Shown: in pieces, positions 9,346-22,200 of the stretch
Position numbering within the stretch: the first letter of the stretch is position 1
How the letters are laid out: each line of letters starts with the position of its first letter
Made by a program: the position numbers and the translations under genes
Source: Harmothoe impar
Taxonomy: Eukaryota > Annelida > Polychaeta > Phyllodocida > Polynoidae
Direction: 5' to 3'
Length of the DNA stretch: 64,000 nucleotides
Assembly (NCBI GenBank): GCA_947462335.1
Contig: OX381710.1
Coordinates: 65,405,303 to 65,469,302 of the forward strand
The notes under the pieces: model-generated
Databases searched by the model: none
The model's input: the letters and a program-made list of their open reading frames with translations, nothing else
What the model was told of the DNA's origin: nothing

Positions 9346-10157
9346 TGTAACATCATCAACAGAGGATCCGGATCTTCGCTATAAAATCACGTATGATGTC
9401 TTTTTGTAATAATACTTTAATATGTTTCTAAAACCTTAAAAGAAGTGATAGTGTTTATCACTTATAAGTATTATTCATTACGAGTGTAATTAGCTCGGGG
9501 TCCTGAAGGGACGAAATTTTTTACTGTGATATTGTACTTTTTCAAGTGTTGTGTATACTATATGTATAGATTAACTCCATCTATCCTAGGGAATGGGGCG
9601 TAATTTTCATTACGGTCTATATATGTAGATATGTGTGTAACTAATACCTTTTTGTGTTCAACAGTAACGTCATATTGTTTGTAAGGTATAACTTTAATAA
9701 ACCCCTAAGGTGGTATTTATAAGATAATGCCAGTCCGAAGTGTTTTCGGACTATAACCTTAATTATTTACCTCCCGGTTATTATCTGGTAGGGGGTAGTG
9801 TAGGGGCTAGGGTTATACGGGGTTGTTATATGACGAGTGCTGTTGGATGCTGTGTTGCGAGCTCAGTCCGAACCCTTCAGTCCGACGGTAGGTGGCGACA
9901 CCTACCCCGGGCTTGGGGTATGGACAGAGGTCGCTATAGGCTTCCGGTCTGCGTGTGCGCGCGCAGGCTGGCTGCCTATATATACCCGGCATCTGACGGT
10001 ACTCGTCGGTTACTCTGAGCCACGCTGGCAGAGGAGACCCTGTGATCATATCGGCTGCTTAGCCTACTGACCCGTTCCGAACTCTATAGGGAGTTCGCAC
10101 ACTTAGTGACTGCTTGTCTAGGTTCTCTGAATAAACCTGATATTGCAACCTGTAACA
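9346..10157 (+). repeat. Proposed 3' LTR of the gypsy element
   Basis: Begins TGTAACA and ends TGTAACA (TG...CA, with 6 of 7 bases forming an inverted repeat at the ends). Internally it has a TATA box (TATATATA at 9977-9984), a plausible start region just downstream, and AATAAA at 10130-10135 about 20 bp before the end, the usual U3-R-U5 order. A second TATA-like site is at about 9380 and a second AATAAA at about 9693. The partner LTR is outside the window, so the boundaries are unproven. Confidence 0.5.
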
Positions 10158-10237
10158 CTTGATCCGAACTGTGTCGACTTTGTTCTTTAATTGATACTCT
10201 ACCAATATCATAAAGAGACAAAGTATCGTTTATTACA
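10158..10237. other. Short flank between LTR and tandem array
   Basis: Eighty bases that belong neither to the proposed LTR nor to the repeated unit. The word CTACCAAT occurs here and again at the first bases of the array, so the exact left array boundary could be a few bases off. Confidence 0.6.
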
Positions 10238-10837
10238 CTACCAATAAAAGTTGTTTTAATGCCATTTGGGTTCCTCCTTGAGTATTATCTTTTAAACTTA
10301 GAAGTATCTGCAGTATGCACAACTGCTGTTTGTGACTAGAGCAGACAACTTAAATCCGAGTCACTTATATTGATGAGTCATACAGATACATGTTTTTCTA
10401 GACACCAATTCTTTTTGGGCTCTTTTTTTTTTGTCTTACAGCATCATATATGGCACAATAGACAAGAGTGAACACAATAAAGTTTGATGAATATATATTT
10501 TATTTCAACAATGCATGGGCATTTACATCACAGGTCTATTGCAAACCAGTCACAAATAGTGGTAGCTAATCTACAGTCTGCAGTGATAAATAAATAATAG
10601 ATGAATAAATTAACTACCGGTACAAGTCATTCATTCTGGTAAGGCAAGTCCACTCGAAATGAATCACAACAATATCAATCAATATGTCCAATATTTACTG
10701 ATATTTATCACTCCCAACAACATAATAACATTTGTTCTCCTTTATACATCAAGTGTTCACAAAATGGTATAAAAATCCTCATAAACATGTGCTAGACCCA
10801 GTTAGCAATGAACCAATGGATCATACCCAATGGAAAT

Positions 10838-13800
10838 TTATTTAGCTATGTTAATTTTGCGTGACTGTCTTGTTTTCTTCCGTTTTTTGGGGGGATGTTG
10901 AAGTTTATGCTCGGGAACATGAACAGGCTCACCCTTTAACTTTGGTAAAAGATAACTTGTGTAGAAAGTGTCAAGGCTGGCCTTGGCAACTTCCCAAAAA
11001 TCACGGTCAAAAGGCACACTCTGAACAGTAGTATCCTTTGGAGTCCACACAACAAAGTCACAAGTTTCAACTTTTAACAGTGCCATCTGTGCTTGGACCT
11101 GTGCGTAGTACTTGTGGGTCTTTTTCAGTTTTCCATCGCGGTTCAGGAAAGAAATGATACCACTCTGTGCCCCTTCTGTAGGCGTCAAGCCCTTCTTTGC
11201 AGCAGCATGTGGGCATTTAATCTCAAGAAGGCGTTTGGGCAAACAGGAACACACTGCAAAGCCATCAGGTGTAGCCCCTAGATGCGCATCTCCTGAAACA
11301 ATGTATTGTAATGTGGTTAGCACAAGATCCAATAATTAATCTGAAGACACTCCACAGTCGATTTTGATACAGATGTTGATATACATAGTTTGATAGACAT
11401 TTTCTAACATAGATTGCCCCCTAAGAAATATGGTACTATAAGGTTGACCCCATAACAGGCGTTTTATTGAAGGTGAAAGTTGAATGACTTAGATATCTAT
11501 CTGTTTACCTGTTGGAATTTTCAAGCCACAGCTCTTGACGATGAGGTCTCCGCAGCTGTGATTCTCAGTGTACTCATCCTTTGCGTCCTCTTCATGAGTG
11601 TTCCCCCATCGTATTGCGGCGATGCCACTCAGGTTTTGGTAGTCCCCCATGAGTTTTTTCATCAAGTAGTCAGGTGCATCTGGATTCTTGGACCGCATGA
11701 AACTACAAATTAAAATATTGAATCTCTTTAGTAACATGATAAGTGTGATCTAATCTAAATCCTACATGTAGAGAAGTGTTAGAAGTCATGGCTCTGATAC
11801 AAGTGTTGACCCTACCTAAGAGTCATTGACATTATTGCCAGCTGAACGTTCCTTTACTACCTGAGACACTTGGATGACTTTGATATATTTCTCAGTTTAG
11901 AGGCAAATTACTACCGGTAAACTTTATCCTACAAAATACTGATTCATATAGAAGTGTTTCCAATGCCTATGTGAGAATACAAATATGTCATGATGCTTTT
12001 AGTTTGTGTCAAGTTATTAAGTGGATAATCGCCAAGAATGATATCAATAACAATATCACCACAAAATACAGGGAATAAAACAAACGAAAAGATTTAATGT
12101 CAATGTAGTGATTTAAATTATACCTGAGCACATCTCCCATGTTGGAGGCAGTAATACGATTTCTTCTCAGATGGTGCCAATTTGAGTTTGCAGATTGACC
12201 TTTGGTTGAGCTGTAGATCAATGCACTCTGTTGGGCAGATACTGATGTGCGGACAGCCTCAAACACATTGTTTGGAGTTGAATTCTGCACAATCTTCTCG
12301 ATATCATCAGGGAAACTAGGTATGGTGTCAGTGGCGATGGGGATAGGCTCTACTACGGGATCAGCACCAATGGGTAGACCAGGGACCGATTCCACGTCAG
12401 CATCCATGGGGGTAGGGGCATTAAGGTCAAAAGGATCAATCTCTGAGGTCTCATAGTCTGTAATAAATGTAAAAGAAAATATCAATACAGGCCTAGATAG
12501 ACTGACACACACATCTTTTATAAATGCAATGTTGGCTACCAAATAGTTTGATTAGAGGCCATTTTGATCCTTGTTTATCTGAACCATTGGACTTACGGGT
12601 ATAATTATATAGGCTCTACAATTCTATCAGAATTCTTCAAATTGAATGATATTGCATAAACTCTATTTATAAATGAATTTACTACAGGTTCCGTGAAGTT
12701 AAAACTGTTTTAGGCAACATGGTTACACTAACTTTATATATATAACATATATATTCAGCCTCACGAAAAATGCTCCAGCATTTGTTTACAAATTAGATAA
12801 ATACACACCTATGTCAATTGTGAACTCCTCACAACGTGACGGATTCAAGAAGTGCAGTGCAACAGCCTCAGGGTTTGCTTCATGGAGCGCATCCCATGCA
12901 TCATCATCATCACTAGAGCTGCTACTACTGCAGCTCCATTTGCGAACAGGCCTCTTCCTTTTCCGTACCTGAAACAATGACAACATAAACTTGTATAATC
13001 ATTGTCAATATATTATTCAAAATTAAGCCATAATTGGTCAGCCTGAGTACCTCATTAGAAGTCATTAGTGAATCAATCTGTCAACCTTTTTGATTTGCCA
13101 AAATCCATGAATGCAGCACTGGTACATGTAATCACTATGACGTCATCTGATAGTGCTTATCAATTCTTTTATAATATTGTCTGTATATTCCTACCATAAT
13201 CTGTTATTCTTCATTCTATAGCACGTAGTGTGTTCCTCAAGGTAAAATTCTAACTTGCACAAATAAGAAATTATCCTAAAGCTCAACTCAAGTATGTTTC
13301 AATTGGAAATTTTGTAATATAAAAGCATTATCATAACAGATGTCCTACCTTGTTCAGTCTAGGTCGTCTGAAGTCCACCTTATTGATGAGTTCTGGCTTG
13401 ACCTCCTTCACAAAGGCATTATTCCACTCACAGGCTACACTAGTGCACGCATCAGGATGGTTGAGGTCTAGTTCAGCAGCCCCCATCATCTTAAAGAGAA
13501 TCGCTCCAACATGGCTGCATACTTCACCAAGCCTGGAATATAGACATTAATACACCACTTTATCTTGATTTAAGTATTATGATACTTTGTTTAAATTTGA
13601 ACTAGTGCTGTCATTTTCATGTTATGTCAATATATAAGTGACTAGCGGTATTTCATGTTATTACATGTAGTATGAAAATATAAAAGATGTACAAGTTATG
13701 GCTATTATTGAACTATAGCAATATAGATGTATTTTGATATAATCATTTCAATTATCAAGATTAATGTCTATACAGTAGATTTCTGTCAATTTAATATTGG

Positions 13801-14908
13801 GAGATGCTGTAATTGTATCTATAGATCAAAATATACTTGAAAAATAACAATAACCGTTATATTTATCATCATTGCAATACAAATTATCCTGGGAGGTCAT
13901 CACTTACCCTGCTGTACAGCAGCAGCGGCCTGCCTCGACCCTGCCAGTGTTTTGTACCATCACCCAGGCATCATAGCCTTCACCCTGGTGTTGTGACGGC
14001 TTTACCTTCGCCTTGACAAAGGTGATATCATCATTTGGCTTGTTCACATTAAGCTCTTGCACCCAGCCACAGACAGCATAATTGTATGATTCCAGACTCT
14101 TGTATGCATTTAGCTTTTCGTAAGTGATGCCTGTAATGAAAACAATAACATCATTAATTCATTGAATATTGTATAGTGGTTTTGCATACCTCTTTAAGGA
14201 TCTTCTGAGGGGGGGGGGCTAAAAAGTCACGACAATTCACCTCCCACTGTTGTAAAATAACAACTACTTATTTTGATATCAAATGGATTGGTCGATATGA
14301 AATAAGGCCCCAGATTCGGTTCATTTATAACATTCTCCTATTTAATAAACTAGGGGTCTACTCATAAGATTTGTACTGGATTTTAGTTTACTTTCAGTTT
14401 CAGTTTCGGGCCATGGTTTCCCTGCAATCAAACAAAAACAGAGCCTATAACAGTGAAACTCACCTTTCGTATTGATTAGGTAGTTGTAGATATCTCCATG
14501 TTTGATGGTCGGAACTTGCTTCAGGTCAGCCTTCCATTTTGTAACAGTACTGGGATCCGGAAGTGATTTTAGGAGAGTTTGGAGTTGTTTTGCTGCAAGT
14601 CTCTGTGTTATTACCTCATTAGGGTTAATAGGCAGGCCCATTTTCCATGTGAAGAAGGCTATCCTTACTAGATCCGCCTTGTTACTGTTCCCACTACGTA
14701 CTCCTCGAAGTCCAAGCCATTTCCGTAGCTTAGCCACTGTCCATTTCTGCAATTTCTGCCTCGTCTCATCATCCTCTGCAACTGGCAGGTGGTGCAAGGC
14801 ATCAGTGTATGCAATGAAGTTCCGATCTGAACTCATGGCTCTGCGAATATGATTTGCAATAGAAGCCAACCACCCATAATAAAGACATACCATGAACTGC
14901 TCAGACAT
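10838..14908 (-). CDS. SAP-SWIM-YqaJ nuclease of ISL2EU-like element, unit 1 (7 exons)
   Basis: Predicted DNA exonuclease/recombinase of the lambda-exonuclease fold, nuclear. Exons, reading the minus strand: 14908-14464, 14130-13908, 13532-13349, 12968-12809, 12457-12124, 11702-11509, 11292-10838. All introns are GT-AG and all phases join, giving 664 residues. SAP-like DNA-binding motif at 52-86; SWIM zinc finger with C218/C220 and C228-S-H230; basic then acidic segment (RKRKRPVRK, DDDD) at about 285-310; YqaJ nuclease with RITASNMGDVL (438-448), GNTHEEDA (482-489), GATPDG (D523) and LLEIKCP (E537, K539), the metal-binding D...E-x-K. C-terminal nuclear localisation signal PPKKRKK. The ATG at 14908 was chosen because upstream in-frame TTG/GTG codons are not eukaryotic starts. 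Divergent from the transposase. Confidence 0.88.
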
Positions 14909-16273
14909 GGTGATTAACTCCACACCTACGTGTTGAGCCAAAGTTTAGCGAATTCCGATGTAGGTGCGACAACTCAGGTGTGACAGCTTCCACTTCCAAT
15001 GCCAAAACTTTCACGCGGTGGCAGGTGGTGGGTGCATCCAGTGGTCGGGGAACAGATCAAAGAACTGCCGGCTTAGGACTACTGAGCGACGCACGTGTCA
15101 CAGTTAGGTGCGACTAGTGGTAAAACTGTTACTAACAGTAGTGGGATGGACGGTAGTCCCCCAACCCTTAAATGCATCCAAAAATCCCCATGATGGTGGC
15201 TATATTCGTCAACGATAACCTTAGCCTATCCAGTGACAAATTATGTTGATCTACATGGGATTAGCCTACGTCATGGTTCGATCTGGGTGGGATAGTGTGT
15301 CTTGAGGGGGAGATGATGGCAACTGTGTATTTTTTTATTGCTTAGAAAGCAAGCACCATTTACAGTATAAATTAGCTTGGGGGGTAAAGTTCAAGGGAAC
15401 GTTCAAGAATTATGTCACCGTTTTTGTCACCATTTGTCACCATTTAATTAGTAAATGTATGCCTGATCAAAAGACCCGCCCCCGCCCCTTACTGGTGACA
15501 AAATTGTTGAACTTGATTATTGGTCTGACCTCATGTCTACCCAGGGTGTAGCGACGTAACAGGCTGCACACTCCCCGACCCTACCCCCGGCCCTACCCTG
15601 ACCTCAGTCCAGCACCAAGGGCGGCAGCGGCCCTCTCCCACCCGGTGCTCCCCTCACGGCTGGGCCGACCATGGTCACAGTGCATCACACTGGCTTCTGT
15701 CGGTCTGAGCGATAATAGGTATATTATATGTGCTAACTAATTAGCTGAAGGAAATTTCTTGTGATTTCAACCCATAGACTGTAGTAAACATCTGTTTTCA
15801 TACGTAGTATATTACACATAATGTTTATGGATAATAGCTAAACACAGGTGACCATTGCAAATAGACTTCACAGAGAGCGTCATGGACTCAATGACCCCTC
15901 GATCTGTGCAGTGTACACCTTTGCGTAGTTCCAGATTAGCTCACCAGGTGGCGATACTGGATGCGCCAATGTCCTTACAAGTGCTTAGGCGAATGGCTCC
16001 AGTGAGTGCAGCCATGGTGGCGCGAGATTTTGCGTGGCTAGGGGACAGGCGTCTCGTTTGACGCTGGTTCTCGCCTCACCTCACTGAGCGAATGTGACCA
16101 GCGAAAGTGGCGCGGAAAGCTAGGTCACTTGAATATCAACAGCACTTGAGTACGGCAGTCAGTGGTGACGGGTCTGTCCCGCACTCACAGCATTCACCCA
16201 GAAATCTTATCAGCGTTTTTGCTACTTATACCTACTACGGGATTACCAACTATGGAATAGCATCTGCCACAAT
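14909..16273. promoter_or_regulatory. Shared divergent control region between nuclease and transposase genes (unit 1)
   Basis: 1,365 bp between the two ATGs. It contains a GC-rich block at about 15570-15680, three GTCACC words at 15414-15446, and a CpG-rich stretch at 15990-16120 with E2F-like words (GGCGCGGAAA, GGCGCGAG) shortly before the transposase start. No TATA box is obvious. Equivalent regions are 27751-29098 (unit 2), 41201-42565 (unit 3) and 54044-55110 (unit 4, truncated). A frame at 15855-16061 in unit 1 is closed in other units and is not taken as a gene. Confidence 0.5.
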
Positions 16274-19200
16274 ATGACACGTCATTGTATAGTAAGTGAC
16301 TGTAACACAGACTCCAGGTATCATCCTGGGGCAAAGTTTTACAAGTTCCCCCTCGAGTTAGAAATTCGGAAACAGTGGATATCGAATGTGAATCGGGAAG
16401 GGAAGGATGACAAACTGTGGCAGCCAAAGACTGATGATTCGGTGTGCTACAAGCACTTTGTTGACGGGGAGCCTACAACAATACACCCAGTTCCTGAGCT
16501 CAACATGGGCCACATATTTGTTACCAAAGTAGTAGGACGTCGGACCATCAACAAATGCAATTCTCCTTCCCCAAGTCGTCCAAAGGCAAAGATCAGGGGG
16601 AAAGAAAACAAACCTGGTAAGTAGGCATAAAACCTGGGGAAGATCTTGCAGTGTGGGTCAGTGAGAATCAACCGGGGTCCCAGCTGTTCTGTTCCCTGTC
16701 CCGGCTAGGGCATGCCAGTTACACCTGGCTGGGTTGTAGCTTGGTCACGCCGCCTCACAGGCCTGACTGGGGTCGTCATGGGTAGGTGTTTATCATGATA
16801 GTCAGTTTAATAGGGGGATTAGGGAGTGCTCATGTTTTAACAAGAGGATGGCTCCCAACCGGGGGTCTCTGTGTTAATTGTCTATTTTAAGAAATGTCAA
16901 TGTCCCATGTCGATTTAAAAAAAGTATTGTCCCTATTAAATCGCCAGTCATCTTGTCGTGGGGGGGGTGAATAAAAAATGTTATCTGCTCGGGGGGGGGG
17001 GGGCAAAACAATTCGATCCCATGATGGGGGGGGGGGGGGTAAAAAATGTTAATTGCTCTGGGGGGGGGGGAATAATTTCACTTGTTTTCCGTGAAAAAGC
17101 CTGGTTGTTATTTATGATTCAAAGGGCTCAGATGCGGGCTTGAGTGGGGGGGGGGGGGGAATACGACCCTTTGACTGGGGCAATAAGAACAACTGTGCAT
17201 GCTTCAAGCAAAAAACCCATACCATAGACTATAATTATAATTCATAGACTATGTATAGAATGCAACCCATTTGTATCAAATTAACCGGTCGGACCCACTG
17301 CCACGTTGGAAGGCCTATAGTTTTCAGAATATCCATCAACTTTCTGCGACTATCTGGGAGTGTTAAGCCTATCTAGCCTAATGTTTCTGAGAAGCTCAAA
17401 AAACTATAGTGTATTAAGACATTTTTAAGTTTCACGTGTTTCTTCTTCAAAATTCCAGTTTCCTGTACGCAGCCCAAAGCCCAGTATGGCAGACCAAGAG
17501 TACTTCTACCTACTATCCAACCAGAGGTGCAGATGTCATCAGTTGCTGTACCCCCTGGTTGTGATCAGTCCATTACAAATCAGGATGTCACACCAGCAGA
17601 AGAAACTCTCATGGACTTCAGGCTATGCATGGACATCAATCTGTCTCCAGAACAACGTATGTGATCTTTTCAAATAAGCTACCGTAATGGCCCGTATAAG
17701 CGCAGGGGTCTCAAATAAGCACAGGTCTCGTTTAAGAGCAGGTCTAGGACCCCTCTGAAACCCAAAATCTCAAAAGGGACTCATATAAGCGCAGGTCCCT
17801 GTACAAGTGCTGGGGTTAATAGGGTCTTGAGATTTATAAGTGCATGTATATGCGCTGATGAGGTCATATTCTCTCTTTACAATAAGCTAGGTACTTTAAG
17901 TCAAGTAGGAATGCAGATCTGTGATGGATTTTTTTGTAGTCCCTTTTGTTGTATCAATAGTTTAATATGATACAGCTGTTGTTTCTTAATATTCACATAG
18001 TAAACTCAATGAAAACCTATTTTTGTGATTCATTACTGATTCAGTCCATCTAAGTGATACATATGTGTGAAATTGAATTAAACAATATTCTCTCGTTGTC
18101 CATGTTGCAGTGTCAGGTGTGCCCTTCCACGTACCTATGCTGTCAGAGATCTTGAGAGTCCCGCACTCAACATTGCAGCAGGTTGTAATACCATCAGTAC
18201 ATCATACAGCTCAACCCACAACACACCCCAGAGTAACACCTCCCTTTCAGACTGATATGGAAGTAGACCCGTCACAGATGATTTCAAGAAATGAAAAACT
18301 GAGCACAGGTAATTATTTTTGTTCTCAGTACCAATAAATCTCAGTTGGTGTCCGGATATCAAGCCCTGTCCAGGTTCAGCTCCTAGACGATAAGTCCACT
18401 GATATCCAGCCATCTCTGGCTTGTAGCTGGATGTTGGGTGGCAGGATGTTGGGTTGGATGAACGTTGGGTAGATGGACATTTTATTCGAGATAGGAAGGG
18501 TTGTGTGAAAGTAGCAGAACTAATCGTGCTATAACCTTGCTTTTGGATTGGATGTTGCATTGGGAAGAGAGTTCTATGGCCAATATTCCAAAGGGCCTAT
18601 ATTCAGGGTGCCTATCATCAGGTGGCCAAAAATCTAAAGGGCTTGCAGTCAGGGGGCCAGTTGTGCTGGTGGGCATCAGTCACGAGGCCCTGGAACTGAG
18701 ACTTCCAAGTCATGTTACCAAATCATACAGATGGTTTTACACTATGGCAGAACATAGTCTGTTACGAGAATATCATGATATTTTGTGTTCAAATTCCAGT
18801 TCCATGCTGTGCAGCCAATCCTCATACAGTCGGTGATATTGCTACAGACCAAGACCCACCGATCAAGAGCATGGAGAAAACAGGTACAATCACCATTGTT
18901 GTATCTTATCACCATTGATGAATCTTATAACTATATTGACATTAACTTCATCTCTAGTTTATCAATATCTAGCAACTTCTCGTTGATTAATTAAACATAA
19001 TTTCCTCATAATTTGGTTAATAAATCATGGACACATTTATAGTAGTGTTAATTTCCACGTACAATCCTAACTCACATAATTCTATAGGCTGCATCTTAAC
19101 TTTGACAAAGTCTTTAAGCTACATAGGGGAACTGAAAATTACTGACTTATGATTAATGTACTAGCTGTGGCTTCTACACAAGAATTTACGGTATTTAATA

Positions 19201-22200
19201 GTTTGATTTGGCTCAGAAATTGAAATCTTATGTGTCATTTATATTCTAAAATATCAGCCCAAAATGGTGTGTGTGCTAATTATGTTAAAATAGATAATTT
19301 AGTTTTATGCTTTCTGTTTTATTTCTATACACTTAAAATGTTCTGCTTCTGATTAATTGCCCTGCCACTCAGATGCTGAAACCTGGCTTAAGACTTCACT
19401 GGCCTTCCACAGTTATTCAAAGCGGGAGAATGATTCTGGTGAGTGACATTCTGTACATTTCCGTTTAGGGAGTGGTCATTAAAATTATAATAATGAGTGG
19501 TGATCAAACTTCTTAGAGGTGCAAAAAACCTTAATGCCCACCCCCCTCTAGAGTGTGGAATAGCTCGGTCCCTACCATATAGTGTTATAATATATATTTA
19601 CTTTTCCCCCCGCATATCTTTCTAAATAGACCCCCTTTCAACTGTTTTAATCTGGCCTGTCAAAGATGTCACCCGGTCAAAAACGTCACCCGGTCAAAGA
19701 CTATCCAATTGTTACAATGTCATCAGACACAGCCCAGAGCTTTTGTGTGGGTGCTTCTCATTTTGTTCCGCCAAGATCTATTAATCATTAATGGTGCCAA
19801 CCATTCTGAATTTGAACATGTCAAAACCAATAATTTATTTCTTATTTTTGACATTTTTAGAAGTTGCTGATGAACAGATGAGTAAAAAGATAAAATCTCT
19901 AGAGCAGGAGCTACACAAAACAAAAGCCTTGCTGAAGTCACAAACACGTCGCTTCTCACATAAGGTGCTTGTAGGAAATGACAAAAGAACCAGGTAAGTT
20001 CATTTCTAGTTCTCAACAAAAATCTTTGGCATCGTCAATACCCATGTCGTAAGGTCTTGAGAATCAAACCCAGTTTTATTATGATAACAAATATGCCAAG
20101 CAAGGACAATGTGTAGCCTGCCGAACCACCTCCCTGCTGAGATTCTTTCTGAGATAATTCTATTTATCAAATCATTTTCTAAAGACCAGATCATGCTGTC
20201 TGTCTTTAAAGCTTTTCTTGTGGTTCTTACCGATATTTCTATTGACCATTTATTAATGTAAATCGTTTGACTTCAGACAATTTACTGGCTTCCCAAGTTA
20301 CAAGTGCTTTATCACGATATTCGAAAAACGCATACAACCAAAGGCAAAACGGCTCACCACCAACCACAGACCTGGTCGCATACATTGGCACAAGTCAACC
20401 TTCCACAAAAAGCTAGGTCGGACTAGAGCTCTGGCCCTTGTGGATGAGTTTCTGCTTGTGATGATGCGGCTACGCAAAAACCCGACCATCTCCGACCTTG
20501 CAGAACGCTTTGGCATCTCTGATTACCAGGCATCCCGAATCATCTCACGCTGGTTGCCATTCTTGGCTAGGTGCTTTCGGAAGTACCTTAAAAACCCAAC
20601 GAAAGAGCTGGTGAGTATCTATATACTCTTAAAAGATCAACATGATGCATTAAAGCACAATGTGGCCCTTAATGGGTTGATTTCATTGCGTTGATTTCAT
20701 TGCCAGTTGTCTGATTCATTATCATATTCTGATGATCATTGGGGTCAGGGTAACCCAGTAAACAAAAAACGTAATACAACATTTTATAACGTTATATAGC
20801 GTTTGCCTAAGGCTCTTTACTGTGGCAAACTGTTATATAACGCCTAAAACGTTTTTTTGACGTAAAATAATGTGTTTTTTTTGTTAGCTGGGAATGTTGT
20901 CAGCAGCTTCTATGATAGGGCGTCGATATGCTTTGTTGTATTGGTATTATAAATCGGCAGTGCGGCATTCATGCATGCTACAGACCAGACAGGGATAATA
21001 CATATGAGTATTATGCACCAACATTGATGGTTTCTCACGAGCATTGTTTATAGACAACATGACATTCATGAATGGGTTAGTAAACCTTAGTTATATTATG
21101 CATGATATACATATATTAAGGATTATATTTTTCAGGTGCAGAAGTACATGCCTGAGTCCTTCAGGAAGAAGTATCCAAACACACGGGTAATAATAGACTG
21201 TTTTGAGGTCTTTATTGAACGCCCTACCATTCTACTTGGCCGTCAACAAACGTGGTCCAGTTACAAGCACCACAACACCGCGAAGGTGTTAGTGGGTGTT
21301 TCTCCAGAAGGGGGGTTCACCTTTGTAGGTGCTGCTTGGGGAGGTCGGACTTCTGACAAGCACATTGTGAAGTATTCAGGTAAGCACTCCTTGCTCAATA
21401 AGTTTTTCTGGACAACGTTTGGCACGTATAGGGCCTAATTTTAGAATGTTCGCACTGAAATTATTTGTCATGAACCATAAAGGGGCCCTTGATGGGGGGG
21501 TCCCCATGTCGCATGTCGGTTTTAAGAAATGACCATGTCGTATGTCTATGTCGCTTAAAATGCTCATGTCCCATGTCAATTTAAGAAATGTCCATGTCCC
21601 CTGTCACAAAGCCTCATGTCGCATGTCACTAGGCCTCATGTCGCATGTCGATTTTAAGAAATGCCCATGGCGCCATATCGAATTTAGGGGAGGGGTCTAG
21701 AGCCATCATAAAAACTATCAAAACAGTAACAAAAAAGAGGGGAAACCGCCACTTTTTCGCTAAACCTGGTCAGGTGACCAGAAACATTTTTTGTGCCTAA
21801 TTGGCGTTAGTGAAGAAGGCAGGATCGGGTTGTGTTATTATCTATTTAAGTAAAAGTGGCTAGGGGAAACCCTTAAAAGTGATTTTGTTTTATCAAAACA
21901 GGATTCCTCGATACACTGGAGCCTTACGACGAGGTCATGGCCGACAGAGGTTTTACAGTCACTGCTGAACTTGCAGAACTGTGCTGTAGACTCAATACAC
22001 CTCCTTTCACCCAGGGAAAGACCCAACTGAGCCGTGGCGAGGTACAAACACATCGTAATATCTCAACCTTAAGGATCCATGTGGAGAGGGCCATAGAGCG
22101 AATCAAAAAGTTCCAGATACTTAAGGGTGTCTTTCTACTGAACCAAATCCACCACTTCAATGACATTGTAACAATCTGTGCCGCAGTTGTTAATATGTGG

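Larger units (their letters stand above)
1..10157 (+). mobile_element. Ty3/gypsy LTR retrotransposon, 3' portion
   Basis: Order on the plus strand is pol, a 583-bp spacer, a third ORF in the env position, a purine-rich tract, and a proposed 3' LTR. The 5' LTR, primer-binding site and gag are not in the window. The coding part is richer in G+C than the AT-rich DNA that follows, and pol, the third ORF and the 3' region all share a high density of the word GTCCGAA, which supports one element. The right boundary is inferred from LTR-like ends. Confidence 0.8.

Noticed and set aside
14909..14941. Upstream in-frame TTG/GTG extension of the nuclease
   Set aside because: Non-ATG codons; the ATG at 14908 is shared by all four units and followed by conserved coding sequence.
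15855..16061. Small plus-strand frame in the divergent control region
   Set aside because: Closed by a stop in other units and of promoter-like composition.
18501..18836. Plus-strand frames of 111-123 codons in the transposase intron before exon 4
   Set aside because: Length differs between units (a stop in unit 1 but not in units 2 and 3) and there is no splice support; low-complexity GTTGGG-type repeats explain it.
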